49,344 nucleotides of DNA from Bacillus sp. SD075. GTDB lineage: Bacteria > Bacillota > Bacilli > Bacillales > DSM-1321. The DNA lies in the NCBI RefSeq assembly GCF_017355165.1, contig NZ_JADILK010000034.1:1-49344 (forward strand), given 5' to 3'. Under the pieces are notes generated by a model, which did no database searches, had not been told where the DNA came from, and was given only the letters and a program-made list of their open reading frames with translations. The translations under genes were made by a program, and so were the position numbers. Shown here in pieces: positions 35,453 through 43,967 of this stretch; position 1 is the stretch's first letter; each line of letters starts with the position of its first letter.

Positions 35453-35499
35453 GGAAGTGTCTCCCAAAGGAAATATCAAGGGAAGACACTTCCGTTTTT
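35453..35499 (+). terminator. Rho-independent terminator after the MFS gene
   Basis: GGAAGTGTCTCCC and GGGAAGACACTTCC pair with one bulge, followed by GTTTTT. It separates the MFS gene from the convergent AraC-family gene. Confidence 0.8.
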
Positions 35500-35534
35500 A
35501 ATGAACCAAAACTTTTCATGTTTTTGAGGCATGC

Positions 35535-36404
35535 CTAGCGGATCCGATTTTCATTACGAAATGTAGCTGGCGTCTTTTCATTGTATTTCTTAAAGGTACG
35601 ATAAAATTGGGGCATGCTTTCAAAACCACAAATTTCGGCAATATTGGCAATGGTGTAATTCGTTTCCAGTAAAAGTTCCTTTGCCTTGATGATCCTTTTC
35701 GTGTTTAAATACACGATTAGCCCAATTCCAGTCGTTTCCTTAAAAACCCTGCTGAAATGAGCGGGACTGACCAAAGCTTTTTGTGCAAGTATCGTCAAAT
35801 TCAATGTTTCATCGATATGTTCATGAATATAGATTAAAATATCTTTGATCCATTCTGAACTATAACTATTGCCCTCAGGTAAATCCTCTTTGCCATTTAT
35901 CCTGGTACGGTATAAAGCAAGTATGATTTGATGAACGATCAGCAAACAAGCGTGCCTTGAGCCCATTGATTGGCTAGTTGTTTCTTGCAGGATGAGGTGG
36001 AGCTGTTCCTCCATCTTTACTTGCTCCTTTTGCGGCAATGATATTTTATAATTCTTACTCTTTTTTGTCAGGTCAAACAAATGTAAATAAGAAAAAGAAT
36101 CATCAACCATATCTTTATATATTAATGTGGGGCTGAAAAAGATAATGGTGGAGGTGACAGGGTCCTCCTTATTGGGTAATGCCCGATGAATGGTATTATT
36201 CGGGATCAGGAATACATCCCCTTGCTGCATATCATAAAACACATCACCGATAAAAAACGTTCCCTTACCATTATAAACATAAACAATTTCATAATAGTCA
36301 TGCATATGATCGGACAATTCATTCTGAGGACTTTTCGTATCTTGATAGACAAAAGAAAAGGGGAAAAGGAAATCATGATTTAATGCATTATGGATTTTTT
36401 TCAT
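35535..36404 (-). CDS. AraC-family regulator with cupin sensor domain
   Basis: 289 residues from ATG 36404, which is preceded on its strand by AGGAG at suitable spacing; the open frame extends further upstream but has no ribosome site and would add an unlikely hydrophobic leader. N-terminal cupin domain (about 20-110: MHDYYEIVYVYNGKG, MQQGDVFLIPNN), C-terminal double helix-turn-helix (about 185-285: SPAHFSRVFKETTG and IANIAEICGFESMPQFYRTF). It is divergent from the uxaA-lgoD-uxaB genes with about 200 bp between, so it most likely activates them in response to a sugar acid. Confidence 0.9.
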   Translation of the reverse strand: MKKIHNALNHDFLFPFSFVYQDTKSPQNELSDHMHDYYEIVYVYNGKGTFFIGDVFYDMQQGDVFLIPNNTIHRALPNKEDPVTSTIIFFSPTLIYKDMVDDSFSYLHLFDLTKKSKNYKISLPQKEQVKMEEQLHLILQETTSQSMGSRHACLLIVHQIILALYRTRINGKEDLPEGNSYSSEWIKDILIYIHEHIDETLNLTILAQKALVSPAHFSRVFKETTGIGLIVYLNTKRIIKAKELLLETNYTIANIAEICGFESMPQFYRTFKKYNEKTPATFRNENRIR

Positions 36405-36601
36405 TTCGTTCATCTCCTGAATGTATATTACAACAAGAATGAGTATATTTATAGCAAAATATGCAATTAATATTTCAAAAATTGATGTTAAAATTATTAT
36501 AGATTTAAAAATATAAAACATTCAAGCGGGAAATGAAAGGGCTTTCTGAAGGGGGGGACGTTTGGTTTTGAACGTCAACCTCATGATAAGGAGGGGACAA
36601 A
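36405..36601. promoter_or_regulatory. Divergent control region between the araC-type gene and uxaA
   Basis: 197 bp, AT-rich in its middle. An inverted repeat GACGTT-N8-AACGTC lies at 36556-36575, close to uxaA, and could be a regulator site. Clear promoter hexamers were not found. No copy of the LacI operator seen at 27165 and 34095 is present, so this unit seems separately controlled. Confidence 0.4.
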
Positions 36602-38107
36602 ATGAATAGATTTGTTCAATTGCATTCAAATGATGATGTTGTCATTTCATTGGAGGGAATTCAAAAAGGGCAGAGCCTTCAGATTCAAACATATGACAGG
36701 GGAATGATCCAAATGAAGGCAAGTGATGACATTCCTAAAGGGCATAAGATGTCAGTGAACCCGATAAAACGAGGCGAGGACGTAATCAAATTTGGCTACT
36801 CGATCGGAAAAGCTAAAGAAGATATCTCCATTGGGGCTTGGGTTCACACCCATAATCTAGCATCCGGTTTGCATGGTATATTGGATTATTCCTATCACCC
36901 AAGCAGTCAAGATACAAAAGAGCAAAGTCAAAGTCATACTTTCCAAGGGTATATCCGTGAAAATGGGGAAGTGGGTATCCGGAATGAAATCTGGATCATC
37001 AACACGGTTGGTTGCATCAATAAAACATGTGAAGTTCTCGCTAAAATGGGAAATGAGCAATTTAAAGATCGACGAATTGATGGGATTCATCACTTTTCCC
37101 ACCCCTACGGTTGCTCTCAATTGGGAGATGATTTGACCCATACACAGAAACTATTGGCTGCCTTGGCTCAACATCCAAATGCTGCAGGGGTTTTGGTTGT
37201 AGGATTAGGATGTGAGAACAATCAAATCGAAGCATTTAAAGAAGTCATAGGCGAATTTCCTCCAAATCGGATTAAATTTTTAAAAGCCCAGGAGGTTCAT
37301 GATGAATTGGAGATCGGCTTACGTTTAATGGGAGAATTAGTGGAATATGCGGAAGGGTTCGTACGCATGCCCGTGCCGGTTTCAAAGTTGAAAATAGGCT
37401 TGAAGTGCGGGGGTTCCGATGGTTTTTCAGGCATTACCGCTAATCCATTGGTTGGTGCGGTTTCCGACCTTATTGTAGGAAATGGCGGGACAACGATTTT
37501 GACAGAGGTTCCTGAGATGTTTGGAGCGGAAACAATATTAATGAACAGGGCAAGAGATGAAGAAACCTTTAATAAGATCGTTGGCCTTATTAATGATTTC
37601 AAAAAGTATTTCATTCGCCATGATCAGGAAATTTATGAAAACCCTTCACCTGGAAACAAGGAAGGCGGCATTAGTACGCTGGAGGAAAAATCACTTGGAT
37701 GCACGCAAAAAGGAGGCCATGCCACGGTAGTGGATGTAAGCCCATATGGAGAACGAGTAGTGAAGCATGGTTTGAATTTGATTAATTCTCCAGGGAATGA
37801 CCTGATTTCGGTGACGGCTCTAGCAGCAGCGGGCGCGCATATCGTTCTTTTCACTACGGGAAGGGGAACACCATTTGGCGGACCGGTGCCAACTGTGAAA
37901 ATAGCAACGAATTCAGATTTAGCCAATCGTAAAAAACACTGGATTGATTATAATGCCGGGCTGTTGATTGAAGGTCAAAGGATCGATGAATTAAAGGACG
38001 ATTTATTCCAATACATTCTTGAACTTTCATCAGGTAAAAAGAAAACGAATAATGAAAAATTCGGATATAGGGAGATCAGCATCTTTAAAGAAGGCGTCAT
38101 CCTCTAA
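36602..38107 (+). CDS. uxaA: Altronate dehydratase (fused SAF and catalytic domains)
   Basis: 501 residues. An N-terminal SAF domain (about 1-95, with KMSVNPIKRGEDVIKFGYSIG and WVHTHNL) is joined by a linker to the catalytic part (about 112-490: GYIRENGEVGIRNEIWII, HPYGCSQ, GLGCENNQ, GLKCGGSDGFSGITANP, PSPGNKEGGISTLEEKSLG). UxaA dehydrates D-altronate to KDG with ferrous iron. Ribosome site AAGGAGGGG just before ATG. With lgoD and uxaB downstream it makes a route from L-galactonate to KDG. Confidence 0.92.
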   Translation: MNRFVQLHSNDDVVISLEGIQKGQSLQIQTYDRGMIQMKASDDIPKGHKMSVNPIKRGEDVIKFGYSIGKAKEDISIGAWVHTHNLASGLHGILDYSYHPSSQDTKEQSQSHTFQGYIRENGEVGIRNEIWIINTVGCINKTCEVLAKMGNEQFKDRRIDGIHHFSHPYGCSQLGDDLTHTQKLLAALAQHPNAAGVLVVGLGCENNQIEAFKEVIGEFPPNRIKFLKAQEVHDELEIGLRLMGELVEYAEGFVRMPVPVSKLKIGLKCGGSDGFSGITANPLVGAVSDLIVGNGGTTILTEVPEMFGAETILMNRARDEETFNKIVGLINDFKKYFIRHDQEIYENPSPGNKEGGISTLEEKSLGCTQKGGHATVVDVSPYGERVVKHGLNLINSPGNDLISVTALAAAGAHIVLFTTGRGTPFGGPVPTVKIATNSDLANRKKHWIDYNAGLLIEGQRIDELKDDLFQYILELSSGKKKTNNEKFGYREISIFKEGVIL

Positions 38108-38151
38108 CAGGTGTACATATCTATTAAGTTATTATAAAGGAGTGCTATTCA

Positions 38152-39165
38152 GTGAAAAGTATTGTATGTGAACAACCTTTTGAATTTAAGATGATCGAGT
38201 CGGAAAAACCAGTTCCAAATTCAGGGGAAGCTTTGATTCGTGTGCGACGCATAGGAATATGCGGAACGGATATTCATGCTTATGGTGGTAATCAACCCTT
38301 TTTTAGCTATCCTCGAATACTTGGCCATGAACTTTCCGGTAATATTGAGTCTATACCGGAGAATGTATCAGGGCTTAATGTCGGGGATCAAGTTTCGATC
38401 ATCCCCTATTTGGAATGTGGAAAATGCCTGGCTTGCAGAAGTGGAAAAACAAACTGCTGTACGGATATGAAAGTATTAGGTGTACATGCAGAAGGAGGCA
38501 TGAGTGAGTGGATGACGGTTCCTCATAATCATTTGGTGAGAACTGAGGGTCTTACCCTTGACCAATCCGCAATGATAGAGCCTTTAAGTATAGGGGCTCA
38601 CGCAGTTAGGCGCGCTGCTATTCATAAAGGGGAATTTGCGCTTGTGATTGGTGCTGGTCCAATTGGCTTGGGAGTCATGGCATTCGCTAAAGAACAGGGT
38701 GCGAAGGTGATCGCAATGGATGTAAATGATGAACGCCTTGCGTTTGCAGGCAAATGGGCAAATGTCGATTATACTTTGAACGTTTTGGAGAATCCAATGG
38801 AGAAATTAGCTGAATTGACTAATGGAGATATGCCAAGCGTGGTATTTGATGCGACAGGTAATGCTAAATCAATGATGGATTCATTTAAATACCCTGCTCA
38901 CGGCGGAAGATTGATATATGTAGGTTTAGTTAAAGCGGATATTTCCTTTAATGATCCTGAATTCCACAGTAAAGAGCTTACATTAATGGGAAGCCGTAAT
39001 GCAACAAGGGATGATTTTGATTATGTCGTGAATACGCTGAAAAATGAAAAGTTGGATATGGGTCAGTATATTACACACCGCACGCATTTGGATGAAATGA
39101 TCAATCAGTTTGAAGGGTGGTTAACTCCTGAAGCTAAAGTGATTAAGGCCATTGTTGAAATATAA
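38152..39165 (+). CDS. lgoD: L-galactonate 5-dehydrogenase-like zinc dehydrogenase
   Basis: 337-residue medium-chain dehydrogenase. The N-terminal zinc site region GICGTDIHAYGGNQPFFSYP and ILGHE, the structural zinc cluster CGKCLACRSGKTNCC, the NAD loop GAGPIGLGV and the C-terminal ELTLMGSRNATRDDF follow E. coli LgoD (YjjN) closely, as I recall that sequence. LgoD oxidises L-galactonate to D-tagaturonate. The uxaB and uxaA neighbours complete tagaturonate to altronate to KDG, which supports this substrate. GTG start after AAAGGAGTG. Confidence 0.82.
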   Translation: MKSIVCEQPFEFKMIESEKPVPNSGEALIRVRRIGICGTDIHAYGGNQPFFSYPRILGHELSGNIESIPENVSGLNVGDQVSIIPYLECGKCLACRSGKTNCCTDMKVLGVHAEGGMSEWMTVPHNHLVRTEGLTLDQSAMIEPLSIGAHAVRRAAIHKGEFALVIGAGPIGLGVMAFAKEQGAKVIAMDVNDERLAFAGKWANVDYTLNVLENPMEKLAELTNGDMPSVVFDATGNAKSMMDSFKYPAHGGRLIYVGLVKADISFNDPEFHSKELTLMGSRNATRDDFDYVVNTLKNEKLDMGQYITHRTHLDEMINQFEGWLTPEAKVIKAIVEI

Positions 39166-39252
39166 GCATAAGTTAGGTTTACTGTCGTAAGGGTAATCTC
39201 TTGAAATCACACTCCGAATTGGATATTTCCGTTAGAAGGGAGTTCTTTGGTC

Positions 39253-40773
39253 ATGAACTTTAATAAAAGCCAACTGAATGGTCTAAGTAAAGATACAAAA
39301 GCTGTCCAATATTCACATATGATGGATTTTCCCATAAAAGTATTGCAGATTGGGGAAGGGAATTTTCTTCGGGGCTTTTTTGATTGGATGATATATGAAT
39401 GTAATAAACAAGGCCACTTTCGGGGAAGTATTGCACTTACCCAGCCTCGCCCTTCCGGAAAAGGTAAAATAGAGGAAGTGAAGCGGCAAGATGGATTGTA
39501 TACATTAATGTTACGTGGTTTTCACCAAGGGGAGAAAGTGGAACATACAGAGATCATTTCCGTTTTTTCGAAGGTAATTGATCCATATGGAGAATGGATG
39601 GAATTTTTAGCACTATCAGAAAACCCTGCATTGGAATTTGTGGTTTCCAACACGACTGAAGCAGGACTCAAATACCAGCCGATTCCTTTGGAAGAAGGAA
39701 TCCCGATTGAATCTTTTCCAGGAAAACTGACTGCTTTTTTATATCATCGTTATCTGCATTTCAACGGTGATGCGGAAAAAGGACTCACCATGCTTCCGTG
39801 TGAGCTTTTAGAGAAAAATGGTGATTCATTGAAGCAATGTGTTCTTAAGCATAGCAGGGATTGGGATTTACCAAAGCCCTTCATGGAGTGGCTGGACAGG
39901 GACAATCAATTCTTAAACTCGCTTGTAGACCGTATCGTTACAGGATTCCCCGCAAATGAGGCGGAAAAGCTATTTGCAGCATGGGGATATACGGATACTC
40001 TGCTAAATACGGCAGAACCCTATCATTTATGGGCTATTGAAGGGGATCCTTCTATTGATGAACGCCTTCCCTTACAACAATCCGGGTTAAATGTGCGTTG
40101 GGTTAAAGATTTAGTGCCTTACCAAATGAGGAAGGTACGGATTCTTAATGGATCACATACCCTGATGGCACCTTTAGGGATTTTATCTGGATTGGAAGAA
40201 GTAAAACAGGCAATCGATCATCCTGATTTCAAGCGATTCCTGGGCAATTCCATCGAAGAGGAAATAATTCCTTCATTACCCTTTGATCATAATGAGATGA
40301 TGCTATATGGGAAAAGTGTTCTTGAGCGATTTAAGAATCCCTTTGTACATCATCTGCTGGCCGATATTTCGCTGAATAGTATTTCGAAGTTTAAGGTTCG
40401 TCTCCTGCCTACTTTAGAGGAATATCATATGGCGAAAGGCAGGCTGCCCGACTGTATCGTAAGAGGTTTTTCGGGCCTGATCCGGTTCTATAAGGTTCAG
40501 GAAGTAATGGGGAGTTATATTGGTAAAAGCTTCGCGGGTAAAGACTATGTTGTTAAAGATGATATTAAGACGATTGAATTTTTCAAGGAACAATGGCTTC
40601 GATATGAGAGGGGAGAAATCCCTCTTAGACAATTGATAGAGGCCACTTTAAGTAATCAATATCTATGGGGGAAGGATTTGAGCGGTATCCCGAACCTAGG
40701 AAACGAATTATGCCAATATCTAGAAGGCATGATGGATGGAGATCATCCGTTGAAGGAATCCGGGCAAAGTTAA
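39253..40773 (+). CDS. uxaB: Tagaturonate reductase
   Basis: 506 residues of the mannitol/polyol long-chain dehydrogenase family. Signatures are VLQIGEGNFLRGFFDWMIY (NAD-binding start), SNTTEAGL, LPCELLEKNGD and the catalytic-region KVRILNGSHT. Length and wording fit UxaB, which reduces D-tagaturonate to D-altronate. ATG 39253 has AAGGGAG 10 nt upstream; TTG 39247 is a possible earlier start with shorter spacing. Last gene of its unit; no strong terminator hairpin follows, only T-rich sequence. Confidence 0.9.
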   Translation: MNFNKSQLNGLSKDTKAVQYSHMMDFPIKVLQIGEGNFLRGFFDWMIYECNKQGHFRGSIALTQPRPSGKGKIEEVKRQDGLYTLMLRGFHQGEKVEHTEIISVFSKVIDPYGEWMEFLALSENPALEFVVSNTTEAGLKYQPIPLEEGIPIESFPGKLTAFLYHRYLHFNGDAEKGLTMLPCELLEKNGDSLKQCVLKHSRDWDLPKPFMEWLDRDNQFLNSLVDRIVTGFPANEAEKLFAAWGYTDTLLNTAEPYHLWAIEGDPSIDERLPLQQSGLNVRWVKDLVPYQMRKVRILNGSHTLMAPLGILSGLEEVKQAIDHPDFKRFLGNSIEEEIIPSLPFDHNEMMLYGKSVLERFKNPFVHHLLADISLNSISKFKVRLLPTLEEYHMAKGRLPDCIVRGFSGLIRFYKVQEVMGSYIGKSFAGKDYVVKDDIKTIEFFKEQWLRYERGEIPLRQLIEATLSNQYLWGKDLSGIPNLGNELCQYLEGMMDGDHPLKESGQS

Positions 40774-40904
40774 GTTCATGAATATCCTTCCTATCTCATA
40801 TTTTTTTCTTTATTTTATTTCTATTTTTGGTATACTGGATTAGTGATATAATTACTTAGTAGTTTCCTATTGGAAAGATATCAAAAGAATTACATATTCT
40901 TTAT

Positions 40905-41001
40905 TCCCGTGAAGGGGAGTAGCGTCAGGGTAACCTGAAATAAAGTCGTCATTACGTGGGAGTTCCACCGGCTTTATTGGCCTAGTTCATTTAGTGCTTA
41001 G
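40905..41001 (+). promoter_or_regulatory. yybP-ykoY manganese riboswitch
   Basis: The conserved blocks of the yybP-ykoY aptamer are present: GGGGAGTAGCGTC at 40914-40926 and GCGAGACCTTTGCC at 41001-41014, with helices between (TCAGGGTAACCTGA, then CGTGGGAGTTCCACCG). The class senses Mn2+ and raises expression of manganese exporters. The 3' conserved block is shared with the following terminator hairpin, giving a transcriptional off-switch without Mn2+. It lies directly ahead of a TerC-family gene, the usual arrangement. Confidence 0.92.
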
Positions 41002-41040
41002 CGAGACCTTTGCCATTTATGGCAGAGGTCTCTTTATTTT
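41002..41040 (+). terminator. Riboswitch expression-platform terminator
   Basis: GAGACC(T)TTGCCAT and GGCAGAGGTCTC form a hairpin followed by TTTATTTTTG. Its left arm is the 3' strand of the aptamer, so Mn2+ binding should prevent its formation. Confidence 0.85.
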
Positions 41041-41058
41041 TGTATAAAGGAGGAAAAT

Positions 41059-41766
41059 GTGTTGGATTTTTTAACAGGTGAATTCATTTCAGGACTTTTA
41101 GCGATCATTATGATAGATTTGGTTCTAGCCGGTGATAATGCGATCCTTATTGGATTGGCTGCAAGAAAGCTTCCAAAAGATCAGCAAAAAAAGGTGATAA
41201 TCTGGGGAGCGGTAGGGGCAATAGTGATAAGGATCATTGCAACGCTGCTGGTAGTTGTACTACTAGAAGTGCCTGGACTGCATTTAATAGGGGGATTACT
41301 TCTTGTATGGATTGCTTATAAACTCCTTATCGAAGAAGAGGAACATGATTTGAAGCCTGCAGACTCTATGTGGGCAGCCATAAAAACTATTATTATAGCG
41401 GATGCTTTAATGGGATTGGATAATGTCCTAGCGGTGGCAGGTGCATCTCATGGTAACTTCACATTAGTGGTGATTGGCTTACTTGTATCCATCCCAGTAG
41501 TGATGTATGGAAGTACTTTGATCCTGAAACTGATTGAACGTTTCCCATCCATCATTATAATTGGTGCGGGAATACTAGGTTGGACAGCTGCTAAAATGAT
41601 TGTAGCTGAACCCTTCATGCACGACTATTTTGCAAATCCCTTCATTAAATATGGATTTGAAGCGGTAGTGGTGATTGGAATCCTGGTTGCCGGGACCTCA
41701 AGACAGAAAAGTATAGAAAAAGAAAAAGCAAACAGAGAGAAGTTGCAAATCGAACGTAATGGATAA
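41059..41766 (+). CDS. TerC-family membrane protein, probable manganese exporter (YkoY-like)
   Basis: 235-residue integral membrane protein with about seven hydrophobic helices and the acidic TerC motifs DLVLAGDNAI (about 21-30) and ADALMGLDNVLA (about 113-124), which bind metal in this family. GTG 41059 follows AAAGGAGG by 5 nt. Control by a Mn2+ riboswitch and likeness to Bacillus YkoY point to a role in manganese export or metal loading of exported proteins. The charged C-terminal tail is cytoplasmic. Confidence 0.88.
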   Translation: MLDFLTGEFISGLLAIIMIDLVLAGDNAILIGLAARKLPKDQQKKVIIWGAVGAIVIRIIATLLVVVLLEVPGLHLIGGLLLVWIAYKLLIEEEEHDLKPADSMWAAIKTIIIADALMGLDNVLAVAGASHGNFTLVVIGLLVSIPVVMYGSTLILKLIERFPSIIIIGAGILGWTAAKMIVAEPFMHDYFANPFIKYGFEAVVVIGILVAGTSRQKSIEKEKANREKLQIERNG

Positions 41767-41813
41767 TGGACAAAAAGAGACCTTTCGAAAATGAAAGGTC
41801 TCTTTTTGTCCAT
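41766..41813. terminator. Terminator after the terC-type gene
   Basis: A perfect 21-bp stem starts at the last base of the stop codon (ATGGACAAAAAGAGACC... with its exact complement) around a GAAAAT-type loop. T-rich runs lie within the arm. It repeats the AGAGACCTTT block of the riboswitch terminator. Confidence 0.8.
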
Positions 41814-41840
41814 GCCTCAATGATAAAAGTTATAAAACAA

Positions 41841-41880
41841 AAAAAGGTGTACCAAAGTACGCACTTTGGTACACCTTTTT
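41841..41880. terminator. Bidirectional terminator between terC-type and aldehyde dehydrogenase genes
   Basis: AAAAAGGTGTACCAAAGT and its exact complement surround a four-base ACGC loop. T5 on either strand makes it a symmetrical terminator, here mainly for the minus-strand aldehyde dehydrogenase gene. Confidence 0.85.
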
Positions 41881-41963
41881 ACGAATATTTAAGGAATCGA
41901 CAACATGCATGTCAATCACGATATTTTTAGCCAAAATAATATCTGGAGCGATTACTCTTATCG

Positions 41964-43445
41964 TTAGTTTAAGTTAATCCATACACTTTTTACTTCCGTA
42001 TAATTATCCAAAGCATAACTGCCCATTTCCCGTCCGATTCCACTTTGCTTATAACCGCCAAATGGTGAAGCTGCATCGAAGGCGTTATAACAGTTTACCC
42101 AAACTGTACCTGCCTTTAATTCATTAGCCACATAATGGGCTTTTTTTACATCTTGTGTCCATAAACCAGCAGCCAATCCATATTCAGAGTTATTTGCACG
42201 GTTTATCACATCATCCAAATCGTCAAATGGCATGGCAGCTACAACAGGACCGAAGATTTCTTCTTTTGCGATTGTCATTTCATCTTCAACGCCTGCAAAT
42301 ATTGTAGGTGCTACAAAATAACCCTCTCCTTGTCCGTAATTGCCCCCGGTAACCACTTCGGCTCCTTCAGACTTGCCTTTTTCAATATAACTTCCCACTC
42401 TTTCCAATTGATCACTGGATACCAAAGGCCCTATCTGAGTAGATGGATCAAGACCCGCCCCTTGTTTTATGTTTTTTGCATGTGACACTAAGTCGGCTAC
42501 CACGTTGTCATAGGATTTCTTTTGAATGTACAGGCGGGAACCGGCACAGCAAACTTGTCCTTGATTAAACATGATGCCCATTAAGGCACCAGGAATGGCT
42601 TTACTCATATCTGCATCCGGTAAAATGATATTAGGTGATTTTCCGCCTAATTCCAACGAGATTTTTTTCACAGTTCCCGAAGCTTGGCGCATGATCATTT
42701 TCCCTACTGAGGTTGAACCGGTAAAGGCAATTTTATCGACATCTGGATGGTCTACAAGCGGTGACCCTGCTGTTTCCCCAAATCCAGGTATGACATTAAG
42801 AACGCCAGGAGGAAAACCTGCTTCAAGCGCCAATTGACCTAAATATAATGCTGAAAGCGGCGTTTGCTCCGCTGGTTTTAAAACGATCGTACATCCGGTT
42901 GCTAGGGCTGCGCCTAATTTCCATGCTGCCATAAGCAGTGGGAAATTCCAAGGGATGATCTGCCCTACCACTCCAACCGCTTCATGACGGGTATAGTTGA
43001 AGTAATTCCCAGCAACAGGTATTGTTTGTCCTACTATCTTAGTGGTCCATCCAGCATAATAACGGAAGTGATCGATTGCAAGCGGGACATCGGCATTAGT
43101 GGTTTCTCCAATTGGCTTGCCATTATCCAGGGTATCCAATTGTGCTAACGCCTCTTTGTGTTCCTCCATGAGGTCCGCTAATTTATAAATGAGGCGACTG
43201 CGTTCTGATGCACTCATTTTTTTCCAGGGACCGCTGTCGAAAGCCTTACGGGCTGCTTTGACAGCTTTATCTACATCTTCCGGACCTGCTTCACTCACAA
43301 CCGCTAAAACCTTGCCGTTTGAAGGATCGAGAGTCTCAAAGGTTTTTCTTGAAGCAGCTTCCACCAATTCCCCATTAATCAAAAGCTTTTTAGTGCCCTT
43401 CAAGAATTCTTGCACCCGTGGATTTAGTCTAATTGTTTGTTCCAT
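41964..43445 (-). CDS. NAD-dependent aldehyde dehydrogenase (DhaS/AldA-like)
   Basis: 493-residue aldehyde dehydrogenase. Signatures are LINGELVEA at the N-terminus, IPWNFPLLMAAWK, FTGSTSVGK, LELGGKSPN with the catalytic Glu, NQGQVCCAGSR with the nucleophilic Cys, and EEIFGPV. ATG follows AAGGGG by about 9 nt. A sigma-54 promoter lies about 220 bp upstream, and an AcoR-like activator gene is divergent, so expression is probably induced by an aldehyde, alcohol or acetoin-like signal. Substrate class cannot be fixed from the sequence. Confidence 0.9.
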   Translation of the reverse strand: MEQTIRLNPRVQEFLKGTKKLLINGELVEAASRKTFETLDPSNGKVLAVVSEAGPEDVDKAVKAARKAFDSGPWKKMSASERSRLIYKLADLMEEHKEALAQLDTLDNGKPIGETTNADVPLAIDHFRYYAGWTTKIVGQTIPVAGNYFNYTRHEAVGVVGQIIPWNFPLLMAAWKLGAALATGCTIVLKPAEQTPLSALYLGQLALEAGFPPGVLNVIPGFGETAGSPLVDHPDVDKIAFTGSTSVGKMIMRQASGTVKKISLELGGKSPNIILPDADMSKAIPGALMGIMFNQGQVCCAGSRLYIQKKSYDNVVADLVSHAKNIKQGAGLDPSTQIGPLVSSDQLERVGSYIEKGKSEGAEVVTGGNYGQGEGYFVAPTIFAGVEDEMTIAKEEIFGPVVAAMPFDDLDDVINRANNSEYGLAAGLWTQDVKKAHYVANELKAGTVWVNCYNAFDAASPFGGYKQSGIGREMGSYALDNYTEVKSVWINLN

Positions 43446-43662
43446 GTATAATACCCCTTTTCATTTGGATTTTAAGTTCGATCATAAAATTCTGTGCAAT
43501 GGCGTTACTCTAAGTAAAAGGATCATGTATAAGCTTATGGTTTCGATACAATTCCCTTTAGCTGCCTTGCAGCCTGTCTGAATATCATTAAAAACGGGAT
43601 TACTTGATTCGTTCCCTCCCCCCTTATCAAAAAGGAGTCAATTTCTCGACATATATTAATTA

Positions 43663-43678
43663 TGCAAGTCTTATGCCA
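43663..43678 (-). promoter_or_regulatory. Sigma-54 promoter of the aldehyde dehydrogenase gene
   Basis: On the minus strand the sequence reads TTGGCATAAGACTTGCATA: -24 GG and -12 GC are exactly 10 nt apart, with TGGCA and TTGCA blocks matching consensus. The start would lie near 43652, giving a 5' leader of about 200 nt. Confidence 0.85.
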
Positions 43679-43742
43679 ATAACAAAAAACCAATGAAACC
43701 AGTTAAAGAAGGATGGTAGAGGAATATGGGAATGTGCCTTTC

Positions 43743-43782
43743 TGTTCCATATTGGAACAGTCAGGTGTTTCAATATGGAACA
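43743..43782. promoter_or_regulatory. Two activator sites for the AcoR-like regulator
   Basis: TGTTCCATATTGGAACA (43743-43759, perfect palindrome) and TGTTTCAATATGGAACA (43766-43782, one mismatch) fit the TGTNNC-N5-GNNACA form used by AcoR/MimR-type sigma-54 activators, as I recall it. Their centres are 23 bp apart. They lie 65-120 bp upstream of the sigma-54 promoter, the normal enhancer position. Confidence 0.8.
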
Positions 43783-43818
43783 GAAAAGTGAAGTAGTTCG
43801 CAGATGGCTGTTTTCATT

Positions 43819-43848
43819 TTGGAGGATATCTGAATTTTCTGTTATAAT
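43819..43848 (+). promoter_or_regulatory. Sigma-A promoter of the AcoR-like activator gene
   Basis: TTGGAG (43819-43824) and TATAAT (43843-43848) with an 18-bp spacer, about 120 bp before the activator start. The two enhancer palindromes lie directly upstream, so the activator may also influence its own transcription. Confidence 0.6.
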
Positions 43849-43967
43849 TAAATTGAATGAATGAATCCAAAATGCTCTGAAATTTTGGATTGCATAGAAT
43901 TTCATTAATGAAATTGAATAAAAACAGTGGCCATTTTACTGGATTATACATACGGGAGGATTATTCA

